In this document: in pieces, positions 43,508 to 52,089 of the stretch
Numbering within the stretch: position 1 is the stretch's first letter
Layout: each line of letters begins with the position of its first letter
Assembly: GCF_000712075.1 (NCBI RefSeq)
Contig: NZ_JONW01000010.1
Coordinates: forward strand, 1-64,000
From: Caulobacter sp. UNC358MFTsu5.1
GTDB taxonomy: Bacteria > Pseudomonadota > Alphaproteobacteria > Caulobacterales > Caulobacteraceae
Reading direction: 5' to 3'
DNA: 64,000 bases
Made by a program: the position numbers and the translations under genes
Notes under the pieces: model-generated
Told to the model about the DNA's origin: nothing
Seen by the model: only the letters and a program-made list of their open reading frames with translations
Database searches by the model: none

Positions 43508-43532
43508 CCTGTACCGAGTCCGGAGTCGACGG

Positions 43533-44378
43533 ATGCGTTTCACGGCCCTTGTCCTCGCCGCCGGCCTGGCGGTCGGTTCCGCCTCCGCCGCCCGGGCCCA
43601 GACGCCGGTCCCCAACCCGCCGCCGCACTTCAACGCGATCAAGATCGTGCTGGTCGGCGACTCCACGACGGCCGTCCAGGGCGGCTGGGGACCCAGCTTC
43701 TGCGCCAAGCACGTGACGTCGTTCGCCGCCTGCATCAATCTGGCCCGGGGCGGCCGCAGCAGCGGCAACTACCGGACGGAAGGATCGTGGGCCTTGGCGC
43801 TGGACGAGATCAAATCAGGCGGCTTCAACGACACCTACGTGCTGGTCCAGTTCGGCCATAACGACCAGCCCGGCAAGCCGGGGCGCTCGACCGACCTGGC
43901 CACGGAATTCCCGGCCAATCTGAAGGCCTATGTCGACGAGATCCGCGCGGCCGGCGGCAAGCCGGTGCTGGTGACCCCGCTGACCCGCCGCCAGTTCAAG
44001 GGCGGCCAGCTGGTCGACGACCTGGGCCCCTGGGCCGAGGCGGTCCGCAAGGTCGCGGCCGAGACCGGCGCGCCCCTGGTCGACCTGCACGCCGACAGCC
44101 ACGCGGCCGTCCAGGCGATGGGCGCGGCCGAGGCGACGCGCTTCGCCCAGCGCCCGCCGGCGTCCCACGTGCTGGAGGCGGCCCGGACGGGCACGACGAT
44201 CGCCGCCGACACGCCGCCGCCCGCTCAGAACAACGCCGCCGTCGAGCCGATGGGCCAGGCCAAGCTGTCGTTCGACTACACCCACCTGGGCGAGACCGGC
44301 GCGGACTACTTCGCGACGATCGTCACCGCCGACCTGGCCAAGGCCGTGCCGGCCCTGCGCCGCTTCCTGATCCCCTAG
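43533..44378 (+). CDS. Rhamnogalacturonan acetylesterase (CE12, SGNH hydrolase)
   Basis: 281 residues; ATG 43533 with GGAG 7 bases upstream, signal ending SAARAQ. SGNH blocks: VGDSTTA (Ser44), NLARGGRSSGNYR (Gly), VLVQFGHNDQPGKPG (Asn) and FDYTHLGETGADYFA (Asp248, His251). These, including GKPGRSTDL and the long PVLVTPLTRRQF strand, match CE12 enzymes such as RhgT and YesT, which remove acetyl groups from the RG-I backbone so that other enzymes can cut it. It is the first gene of a close-packed plus-strand enzyme operon. Confidence 0.9.
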   Translation: MRFTALVLAAGLAVGSASAARAQTPVPNPPPHFNAIKIVLVGDSTTAVQGGWGPSFCAKHVTSFAACINLARGGRSSGNYRTEGSWALALDEIKSGGFNDTYVLVQFGHNDQPGKPGRSTDLATEFPANLKAYVDEIRAAGGKPVLVTPLTRRQFKGGQLVDDLGPWAEAVRKVAAETGAPLVDLHADSHAAVQAMGAAEATRFAQRPPASHVLEAARTGTTIAADTPPPAQNNAAVEPMGQAKLSFDYTHLGETGADYFATIVTADLAKAVPALRRFLIP

Positions 44379-44402
44379 TTCCGCGTCTCGAAGGACCTCG
44401 CC

Positions 44403-46751
44403 GTGCGCCTGACCCGTAGAACCACCCTGGCGCTGGCCGCCGGCGCCGCCGCGACCGGCGGCCTGAGCTCGGCGCGCGCAGCCGCGCCGGCCTCGCCCCT
44501 GCGCCTCTGGTACCGCCAGCCGGCCAAGGAGTGGGTCGAGGCCCTGCCGATCGGCTCGGGCCGCATGGGCGCGATGGTGTTCGGCGGGGTGGCGGCCGAG
44601 CGGCTGCAGCTGAACGAGGACACCCTGTGGGCGGGCGGGCCCTACGACCCGGCCAATCCCGAGGCGCTGAAGGCCCTGCCGGAGATCCGCGCCCTGATCG
44701 ACGCCGGCGACTACGCCAAGGCGACCGAGGTGGCCGACGCCCGCTTCATGGCCACGCCCAAGCGGCAGATGTCGTACCAGACCATCGGCGACCTGAAGCT
44801 GGCCTTCCCCGGCCTGGACGGCCAGCCGACCGGCTATGTCCGCGACCTGGACCTGGACGGCGCGATCGCCACGACCCGCTTCGCGGTCGGCGGGACGACC
44901 TACACCCGCCAGGTCATCGGCAGCTATCCGGACCGGGTCATCGCCGTGCGGCTCAGCGCCGACAAGGGCAGGGCGATCTCGGTCGACCTGTCGTTCGACA
45001 GCCCGCTGAAGTCCAAGCCGGTCTCCAGCGTCGAGGGACGCGACACCCTGATCCTGGCCGGCGCCAACGACAGCCAGCAGGACATCCCGGCGAAGCTGAC
45101 GTTCGAATGCCGCGTCCAGGTGCTGAACAAGGGCGGGACGCTGAGCGCCAAGGACGGCGTGCTGTCGGTGGCGGACGCCGACGAGGTGCTGCTGCTGATC
45201 GCCGCCGCCACCAGCTATCGCCGCTTCGACGACGTGGGCGGCGACCCGGTCGCGATCAACAAGGCGGTGCTGGCCAAGGCCTCGGCCAAGGGCTGGCGGA
45301 CCCTGCTGGCCGCCCACCAGACCGACCACCGGGCGCTGTTCCGCCGCGTGGGCGTCGATTTCGGGACCACCACGGCGGCCCTGAACCCGACCGACGAGCG
45401 CATTAAGGTCTCGCAGACCACCGACGACCCGGCCCTGGCGGCGCTGTACTACCAGTACGGCCGCTATCTGCTGATCGCCTGCTCGCGACCCGGCGGTCAG
45501 GCCGCCAACCTGCAGGGCGTGTGGAACGACAAGACCTTCCCGCCGTGGGGCGGCAAGTACACCATCAACATCAACACCGAGATGAACTACTGGCCGGCCG
45601 AGCCGACGGGCCTGGCCGAGTGCGTGACCCCGCTGATCGAGATGGTCCGCGATCTGTCCGTCACCGGCGCCCGCACGGCCAAGGTGATGTACGACGCCCG
45701 CGGCTGGGTCGCCCACCACAACACCGACCTGTGGCGGGCCAGCGGGCCGATCGACGGCGCCAAGTTCGGCGTGTGGCCGACGGGCGGGGCCTGGCTCTGC
45801 AAGCACTTGTGGGATCACTACGACTATAGCCGCGACCGCGCCTACCTGGCCGACGTCTATCCGCTGATGCGCGGCTCGGCCCTGTTCTTCCTGGACGCCC
45901 TGGTGGTCGATCCCAAGTCCGGCAAGCTGGTCACCAACCCGTCGATCTCGCCGGAGAACAGCCACGGCCACGGCTCGTCCCTGACCGCGGGGCCGACCAT
46001 GGACCAGGCGATCATCCGCGACCTGTTCACCGCCTGCATCAAGTCGGCCGCCATCCTGGGGAACGACGCCGACTTCGCCGCCCAGCTGACGGCCGCCCGC
46101 GAGAAGCTGGCGCCCTACAAGATCGGCAAGGACGGCCAGCTGCAGGAGTGGCAGGAGGATTGGGACGCCGACGCCGACGACATCCATCACCGCCACGTCT
46201 CGCACCTGTACGGCGTGTTCCCCAGCGACCAGATCGCCGTCGACACCACGCCCAAGCTGGCCGACGCGGCCAAGGTGTCGCTGAACACCCGGGGCGACAT
46301 CTCGACCGGCTGGGCCATCGCCTGGCGGCTGAACCTGTGGTCGCGTCTGGGCGACGGCGACCGGGCGCACAGGATCCTGTCTCTGCTGCTGGGTCCCGAG
46401 CGGACCTATCCCAACATGTTCGACGCCCACCCGCCGTTCCAGATCGACGGCAATTTCGGCGGGACCTCGGGCATGACCGAGATGATCCTGCAGAGCCGCA
46501 ACGACCAGATCCTGCTGCTGCCGGCCCTGCCGTCGACCTGGCCGACCGGACATCTGACCGGCCTGCGGGCCCGGGGGGCGGTGGGGGTGGACGTGATCTG
46601 GTCCCGCGGCAAGCTGGAGACGGCGGTGCTGACCGCCGCCGCCGATGGCCGCCACCACGTGCGCTACGGCGCCGCCGCGATCGACCTCGACCTCAAGAAG
46701 GGCCAGCGCGTCCGCCTGACGGCGCGCGACGGCGTGCTGCGGAGAGCCTGA
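44403..46751 (+). CDS. GH95 family glycosidase (alpha-L-fucosidase / alpha-L-galactosidase)
   Basis: 782 residues from GTG 44403 (AAGGA upstream). A twin-arginine export signal (RLTRRTTLALAAGAA) is present. N-terminal GH95 sandwich: PIGSGRMGAMVFGGVAAERL and LNEDTLWAGGPYD. Catalytic (alpha/alpha)6 domain: NINTEMNYWPAEPTGLAEC, EWQEDWDADADDIHHRHVSH (Glu582 general acid region), STGWAIAWRLNLWSRLGDG and FQIDGNFGGTSGMTEM. It removes L-fucose, or by family precedent L-galactose, from pectin or xyloglucan side chains. It begins 24 bases after the CE12 gene. Confidence 0.93.
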   Translation: MRLTRRTTLALAAGAAATGGLSSARAAAPASPLRLWYRQPAKEWVEALPIGSGRMGAMVFGGVAAERLQLNEDTLWAGGPYDPANPEALKALPEIRALIDAGDYAKATEVADARFMATPKRQMSYQTIGDLKLAFPGLDGQPTGYVRDLDLDGAIATTRFAVGGTTYTRQVIGSYPDRVIAVRLSADKGRAISVDLSFDSPLKSKPVSSVEGRDTLILAGANDSQQDIPAKLTFECRVQVLNKGGTLSAKDGVLSVADADEVLLLIAAATSYRRFDDVGGDPVAINKAVLAKASAKGWRTLLAAHQTDHRALFRRVGVDFGTTTAALNPTDERIKVSQTTDDPALAALYYQYGRYLLIACSRPGGQAANLQGVWNDKTFPPWGGKYTININTEMNYWPAEPTGLAECVTPLIEMVRDLSVTGARTAKVMYDARGWVAHHNTDLWRASGPIDGAKFGVWPTGGAWLCKHLWDHYDYSRDRAYLADVYPLMRGSALFFLDALVVDPKSGKLVTNPSISPENSHGHGSSLTAGPTMDQAIIRDLFTACIKSAAILGNDADFAAQLTAAREKLAPYKIGKDGQLQEWQEDWDADADDIHHRHVSHLYGVFPSDQIAVDTTPKLADAAKVSLNTRGDISTGWAIAWRLNLWSRLGDGDRAHRILSLLLGPERTYPNMFDAHPPFQIDGNFGGTSGMTEMILQSRNDQILLLPALPSTWPTGHLTGLRARGAVGVDVIWSRGKLETAVLTAAADGRHHVRYGAAAIDLDLKKGQRVRLTARDGVLRRA

Positions 46752-46753
46752 GC

Positions 46754-47725
46754 GTGACCACCCTCCTGAACCGGCGTCTCGCCCTGGTCTGCGGCGTCGC
46801 GGCGCTATGCGTCGGCGGCGACGCCCGGGCCGCCACCCTGAAGGTCGGCAAGGGCGGGGCCTACGCCACCGTCCAGGCCGCCGTGAACGCCCTGCCGGCC
46901 GACGGCGGGACCCTGGAGCTGGCGCCCGGCGAGTATCGCGAGAAGCTGGAGATCTCGAAGCCGAACGTTCGCCTGGTCGGCAAGGGCAAGCGCCCGCAGG
47001 ACGTGGTGCTGGTCTGGAGCGACGGGGCGATCACCGCCGGCGGCACCTTCAAGTCGGCCTCGGTCAACGTGTCGGGCGACGGCTTCCGGGCCCGCAACCT
47101 GACCATCCAGAACGACTATCACCTCAAGGACAGCCGCCCGTCCCAGGCCGTGGCCCTGGCCATCACCGCCGACCGCGCCGTGCTGGAAAAGGTCCGCCTG
47201 CTGGGCGCCCAGGACACCCTCTACGCCGCCAGCAAGAAGACCGCCCCCAGCCGCCAGTACTTCAAGGACTGCTACATCGAGGGCCATGTCGACTTCATCT
47301 TCGGCGACGCCAAGGCCTTCTTCGACCGCTGCCACATCCACGGCATCGCCCACGAGACCGTGATGATCACCGCCCAGAGCAAGGTCCGTCCCGACCAGGA
47401 CAGCGCCTATGTCTTCGACCGCTGCCGGATCACCGCCGACCCTAAGGTGGGCGAGCTGTGGTTCGGCCGCGCCTGGCGGCCCTACGCCACGGTGATCTTC
47501 ATGCGCACCCGGATCGACGCCGAGCTGGAGCCGGCGGGCTGGCGCGAGTGGACGCCGGGCAAGACCGACACGTTCAGCACCGCGACCTACCGCGAGTTCG
47601 CCTCGACGGGGCAGGGGGCCAGTCCCTCGACCCGCGCGCCGCAGAGCCGGCAGTTGACCGCCGACGAGGCCAAGGTCTGGTCTCGAGACGTCTTCCTGGC
47701 CGGCGCCGACGGGTGGCGTCCGTGA
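46754..47725 (+). CDS. Pectin methylesterase (CE8)
   Basis: 323 residues from GTG 46754, two bases after the GH95 stop, with GGAGAG 7 bases upstream. Signal ends GGDARA. The CE8 beta-helix shows GKGGAYATVQAAVNALP at the start, GAQDTLYA (Asp154, acid/base), VDFIFGDAKAFFD (Asp180, nucleophile) and GRAWRPYA (Arg239, Trp241), the full catalytic set. It removes methyl groups from homogalacturonan, which the PL1 lyase downstream then needs. It ends inside the GH2 start (GTGA). Confidence 0.92.
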   Translation: MTTLLNRRLALVCGVAALCVGGDARAATLKVGKGGAYATVQAAVNALPADGGTLELAPGEYREKLEISKPNVRLVGKGKRPQDVVLVWSDGAITAGGTFKSASVNVSGDGFRARNLTIQNDYHLKDSRPSQAVALAITADRAVLEKVRLLGAQDTLYAASKKTAPSRQYFKDCYIEGHVDFIFGDAKAFFDRCHIHGIAHETVMITAQSKVRPDQDSAYVFDRCRITADPKVGELWFGRAWRPYATVIFMRTRIDAELEPAGWREWTPGKTDTFSTATYREFASTGQGASPSTRAPQSRQLTADEAKVWSRDVFLAGADGWRP

Positions 47726-50700
47726 GCCTGGATCGCCGGAATTTCCTCGCCCTCGCGGGCGTCAGCGCCGCCGCCGGCCTGGCTCCGAGCGCCGCCTTGG
47801 CCGCGACCGACGACCTGTCGATCCCCGACGACGGCTGGAAGCTGTGGATCGACCAGGCCGCCGCCTGGAAGGACGACGACATCCACCTGCCGGGCCGCTT
47901 CGACCTGGCGACCCTGCCGGTCAATCCGCCGACCGGCGGCTGGGGCGCCCTGGCCTCGCCGGACGCGATCGCCGTGACCCTGCCGACCACGGTCGAGCAG
48001 CACGTCTGGGGCCAGTTCGGCACGCGGCCCTACGGCCCGGACGAATACCGCTACGCCGAGGACGACGACGTGCCGCGCTACGGCGCCTACAAGGGCGTGT
48101 CGTGGTGGAGTCGGACGATCGACATCCCGGCCGGCGCCAAGGGGCGGCGGGTGATGCTGAACATCCGCGGCGCGCGCCTGCGGGCCGAGGTGTTCCTGAA
48201 CGAGCAGCTGGTCGGCTATTCGATCATGTCGGAGCTGCCGATCGCCTGCGACCTGACGCGGGCCATGCGGCCCGGCCAGCCCAACCGCCTGGCGATCCGC
48301 ATCACCAATCCCGGCGGCCGGTTCGACTGGCGCGACAGCACCACCATGACCTGGGGCAAGGCCAAGCTGTTCGCCTCGCACGGCTTCGGCGGGCTGGACC
48401 GGGGCCTGACCCTGAGCGTCCATCCCCTGGCCGCGCGGATCGACGAGGCCTGGGTGCTGAACACCCCCGACCCGCGCCGCGTCACCGCCTTCATGGAGAT
48501 CGCGCTGGAGAAGCCTCTGGCCGCGAGCGGGCTGGACCGCCTGAAGGCCAAGGCCTCGGCGGCCGTGGTCGACGACCAGGGCCGACCGGTCGCCGCCGAG
48601 GTCAGGCTGGAGGCTCTGGAGCGGCTGGACGACCGTCGCCTGCGGGCCCGGTTCGCGGTCCATGCGCCTGACGCCAAGCTGTGGGACCTGGACACGCCCG
48701 TCCTCCATCGCCTGCGACTGCGGTGGACGGAAGGGAAGGGCGCCGTCGACGCCCGCGAGGTCCGCTTCGGCTTCCGCTGGTTCGCGCCCGAGGGCCTGGG
48801 CAGCGACGCCCTGCTGCGCCTGAACGGCCGGCGGGTGCGGCTGTATTCGGCGATCTCGTGGGGCTATTGGGGCTTCAACGGCCTGTGGCCGACGCCCGAG
48901 CTGGCGCGCCGCGAGGTGACCTCGGCCAAGACCCTGGGCCTCAACACGCTCCACTTCCACCGCAACGTCGGCAAGCCCGAGGTCTTCACGGCGATGGACG
49001 AGATGGGCCTGCTGCGGGTGATGGAGCCCGGCGGCGGCCGCCACGCCATCGGCCGCGACCTCAAGCCGGGCGAGACCCTGTCGCCGGCCGACGCCTTCAG
49101 CCGCGACTTCCTGGTCGAGAAGTGCCGGGCCATGGCCCGGGCCTTCCGCTCGCACCCGTCGCTGGTCCAGTACACCCTGCAGAACGAGATCGGCGCCAAC
49201 CTGGAGAACCCCGACGTCCAGGCGGTGCTGAAGGCGATCCACGACATCGATCCCAGCCGGACGGTCATCCTCAACGACGGCTTCGTGGCGCGCGGCGCGG
49301 CCCAGGCCATGTACCTGCCCTATGACAACCGCTACTGGCGCTCGGACAAGGACACGTGGGGCGGCTGGTGGGTGAACCACCAGGGCGCCGGCGACCAGTG
49401 GTACGACAAGTTCTACCAGGGCAAGGACGACTACATCCACCGCCAGACCGGCAAGCCGTTCATCGTCGAGTTCGGCGAGATGCAGGGCTGCGCCGTGGCC
49501 GACAACCACCCGGCCATGCTGGTCGAGATCCTGGCCAAGGGCGGCAAGAGCTACGACCTGGAGGACCACAGGGCCATCGTCGCGGCGACCAACAGCTATC
49601 TCGAGCGCTGGGGCTTCCAGAAGGCGTTCCCGACCAGCGAGGCCCTGTTCCTGTCGGTGGGCCGCAAGGCCTACGAGGCGTGGCGCGAGTACCTGGAGAA
49701 CATCCGGATCGGCGAGACGGTCGATGTCGCGGCGATCTCGGGATGGGAGTCGACCGCGATCGAGAACCATTCGGGCATCGTCGACGTGCTGCGCGGCTTC
49801 AAGGCCGATCCGGCCCTGCTGAGCCAGAGCCTGCGGCCGGTGCTGGCCATCGCCAAGCCGAGGGCCCTGGCCTATGGGGTCGGCGACCGCGCCGAGCTGG
49901 ACCTCTATCTGCTGAACGACACCGGTAAGCCCGCGTCGGGCGAGATGGTGCTGAGCCTGGTCGGGCCCGATGGCGTGGTCGAGGCCCTGGGCCGCTGGCC
50001 GGTCCCGGCCCAGACGGCCGACCGCTTCAGCTATCTGGTCGCCGAGAGCGTGAAGACGCCGGCCCTGACCCGGCCGGGCCTGAACCGCATCCGCATCGCC
50101 CTGGGGGAGGTCGTCTCCGACCGCGAGATCTGGGTGACGGCCCCGGCGGCCAAGCCCGCCAAGCCGATCCGCATCGGCGTCTCGGGCATCGCCAAGAGCC
50201 TGCGCGACCAGCTGGCGGGCGTCGCCGGCCTGCTGGTCGAGGAGTTCAAGCCGGGCGTCCGCTACGACGGGATCATCGCCTCGGGCCTGAAGAGCGACGA
50301 GATCGTCCGCCGGCAGGTGGGCGAGCAGACGGGTCTGGAGGCCCAGCCCAAGAAGGGCGACAAGCCCGTGGTGGTCCTGGGCGACCTGCCGGCCGAGGTG
50401 CTGGCGGCGGTCAAGGCCGGCGCGCCGCTGCTGGCCATGGTCCAGGAGGACGGCCTGGCCGAGGGCGTCGCCCGGCAGCTCTCGGGCCTGGGCCTGTTCG
50501 ACCACGCCGGCGCGGTCGGCGGCCTGCGCGCCCCCTGGATGGGCAACTGGAACTATGTCCGCGCCCATCCCACCTTCGCTGGCCTGCCGGTCGACATGGG
50601 GATGAGCGTGCTGCACCAGGTCGAGGGCCAGCCCTCGAACGGCCTGTTGGTCGAAGGCGCGGGCGTGGAGGTGATCGCCGCCTACAGCCGCGACCACGAC

Positions 50701-50838
50701 CGCAGGAACGGCGCGGCCAGTTTCATCGCCCGCAAGGACGGCATGCGGGTGCTGGTGCACCGGCTGCCCGACATGGCCGGTCCGTTGCAGCGGCGCTGGC
50801 TGGCCAACGCCGTCGACTGGCTGGCGCGCGGCGCTTGA
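47722..50838 (+). CDS. GH2-like glycosidase with C-terminal amidotransferase-like domain
   Basis: 1038 residues from a GTG overlapping the pectinesterase stop by 4 bases. Tat signal LDRRNFLALAGVSAAAG. A galactose-binding-like N-terminal domain (YKGVSWWSRTIDIPAGAKG; LRAEVFLNEQLVGYS), a sandwich, then the TIM barrel (AISWGYWGFNGLWPTPELAR; LGLNTLHFHRNVG) with LQNEIG (Glu489, acid/base) and FIVEFGEMQG (Glu583 or Glu586, nucleophile). From about residue 815 a Rossmann/class I amidotransferase-like unit follows (IRIGVSGIAKSL, YDGIIASG, PLLAMVQEDGLAEGVARQL). Likely removes a galactose- or uronic-type side sugar; substrate not determined. Confidence 0.82.
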   Translation: MSLDRRNFLALAGVSAAAGLAPSAALAATDDLSIPDDGWKLWIDQAAAWKDDDIHLPGRFDLATLPVNPPTGGWGALASPDAIAVTLPTTVEQHVWGQFGTRPYGPDEYRYAEDDDVPRYGAYKGVSWWSRTIDIPAGAKGRRVMLNIRGARLRAEVFLNEQLVGYSIMSELPIACDLTRAMRPGQPNRLAIRITNPGGRFDWRDSTTMTWGKAKLFASHGFGGLDRGLTLSVHPLAARIDEAWVLNTPDPRRVTAFMEIALEKPLAASGLDRLKAKASAAVVDDQGRPVAAEVRLEALERLDDRRLRARFAVHAPDAKLWDLDTPVLHRLRLRWTEGKGAVDAREVRFGFRWFAPEGLGSDALLRLNGRRVRLYSAISWGYWGFNGLWPTPELARREVTSAKTLGLNTLHFHRNVGKPEVFTAMDEMGLLRVMEPGGGRHAIGRDLKPGETLSPADAFSRDFLVEKCRAMARAFRSHPSLVQYTLQNEIGANLENPDVQAVLKAIHDIDPSRTVILNDGFVARGAAQAMYLPYDNRYWRSDKDTWGGWWVNHQGAGDQWYDKFYQGKDDYIHRQTGKPFIVEFGEMQGCAVADNHPAMLVEILAKGGKSYDLEDHRAIVAATNSYLERWGFQKAFPTSEALFLSVGRKAYEAWREYLENIRIGETVDVAAISGWESTAIENHSGIVDVLRGFKADPALLSQSLRPVLAIAKPRALAYGVGDRAELDLYLLNDTGKPASGEMVLSLVGPDGVVEALGRWPVPAQTADRFSYLVAESVKTPALTRPGLNRIRIALGEVVSDREIWVTAPAAKPAKPIRIGVSGIAKSLRDQLAGVAGLLVEEFKPGVRYDGIIASGLKSDEIVRRQVGEQTGLEAQPKKGDKPVVVLGDLPAEVLAAVKAGAPLLAMVQEDGLAEGVARQLSGLGLFDHAGAVGGLRAPWMGNWNYVRAHPTFAGLPVDMGMSVLHQVEGQPSNGLLVEGAGVEVIAAYSRDHDRRNGAASFIARKDGMRVLVHRLPDMAGPLQRRWLANAVDWLARGA

Positions 50839-50850
50839 GGGAGATTTAAG

Positions 50851-52089
50851 ATGACCCACGCCCTGTCCCGTCGCGCCCTGCTGCTGGGCGGCGCCCTCGT
50901 GCTGCCGGCGTCCGGCGTCCTGGCGGCGGCGCCCCCGCCGCGGATGTTCGAGCGCCTGGGCTGGGCGGCCGGCACGCCCGGCGGCGACGGCGGGACGGTG
51001 ATCCGGGTCACCACCCTGGCCGCCGACGGTCCTGGCTCGTTCCGCGCGGCGGTCGCCGCCAAGGGCCCGCGCACCGTGGTCTTCGATGTGGCCGGGGTGA
51101 TCGACCTGGGCCGCAGGAACGTCCGGATCGTCGAGCCCTTCCTGACCATCGCCGGCGAAACCGCGCCGTCGCCGGGCGTGACCCTGATCAAGGGCGACCT
51201 GGCCATCGAGACCCACGACGTCATCGTCCGCCACCTCCGCGTGCGGGCCGGCCGCGACGGGGCGGCGGCGCGCAGCGGCTGGGAGGTGGACGGCATCACC
51301 TGTTGGAAGGCCCACGACGTGATCGTGGACCACTGCTCGATCAGCTGGGCCACCGACGAGAACCTGTCGGCCTCGGGCCCGCGCTTCACCGGCGGCGAGG
51401 ACCCGAAGGGCTGGCGGGAGGGGACCTCGCACCGGATCACCTTCAGCAACAACATCGTCGCCGAGGGCCTGTCGAACGCCAGCCACGCCAAGGGCGAGCA
51501 TTCCAAAGGCAGCCTGATCCACGACAACGCCACCCAGGTGCTGATCGTCGGCAACCTCTACGCCCACAACCGCGAGCGCAACCAGCTGTTCAAGGGCGGG
51601 GTCGAGGCGGTGTCGGCCAACAACCTGATCTACGACCCCGGCACGCGGGCCATGCACTACGCGCTCAATGCGGAGGAGTGGAAGGGCCACGCCTGGCGGA
51701 ACGGGCGGCTGGCCCTGGTGGGCAACGTGGTCAAGGGCGGCGCCTCGACCGACCTTCGCCTGCCGTTCCTGATCGTCGAGGGGCAGGGCGACCTGGACCT
51801 CTACGCCCACGACAACCTGGCCGCCTACGCCGACGGCCGGCCGATGCCGGCCAACCGCGTGATCCCCGCCGAGCCGCTGGCGAAGATCCGGTCGCTGGAC
51901 AAGCCGCCGGTATGGCCGGAGGGCTTTCAGGCCATCGACGCCCGCAAGGTCGAGGCCAAGGTCCTGGCCAATGCCGGCGCCCGACCGTGGGACCGCGACG
52001 CCGTCGACCGCCGCATCGTCGCGGAGGTGCGCGCGGGGACCGGCCGGGTGATCGACGACGAGAAGGACGTCGGAGGCTATCCGCCCTAG
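50851..52089 (+). CDS. Pectate lyase (PL1)
   Basis: 412 residues; GAGGGAGA lies before ATG 50851. Export signal LSRRALLLGGALVLPASG has an Arg pair, so Tat is possible. The PL1 beta-helix includes VFDVAGVIDL, ITCWKAHDVIVDHCSISWATDENL (calcium-binding Asp/His region), NNIVAEGLSNASHAKGEHSKG and NRERNQLFKGG (the catalytic-Arg strand). It cuts demethylated homogalacturonan by beta-elimination, leaving unsaturated ends. Last gene of the CE12-GH95-CE8-GH2-PL1 operon. It meets the histidine kinase tail-to-tail, sharing CTAG. Confidence 0.92.
   Translation: MTHALSRRALLLGGALVLPASGVLAAAPPPRMFERLGWAAGTPGGDGGTVIRVTTLAADGPGSFRAAVAAKGPRTVVFDVAGVIDLGRRNVRIVEPFLTIAGETAPSPGVTLIKGDLAIETHDVIVRHLRVRAGRDGAAARSGWEVDGITCWKAHDVIVDHCSISWATDENLSASGPRFTGGEDPKGWREGTSHRITFSNNIVAEGLSNASHAKGEHSKGSLIHDNATQVLIVGNLYAHNRERNQLFKGGVEAVSANNLIYDPGTRAMHYALNAEEWKGHAWRNGRLALVGNVVKGGASTDLRLPFLIVEGQGDLDLYAHDNLAAYADGRPMPANRVIPAEPLAKIRSLDKPPVWPEGFQAIDARKVEAKVLANAGARPWDRDAVDRRIVAEVRAGTGRVIDDEKDVGGYPP

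Noticed and set aside
39944..43768. 1274-codon reverse-strand open frame opposite the TonB receptor and CE12 gene
   Set aside because: Same mirror-frame composition (Arg/Gly/Val/Gln-rich) and no recognisable domain; the forward strand carries the receptor.
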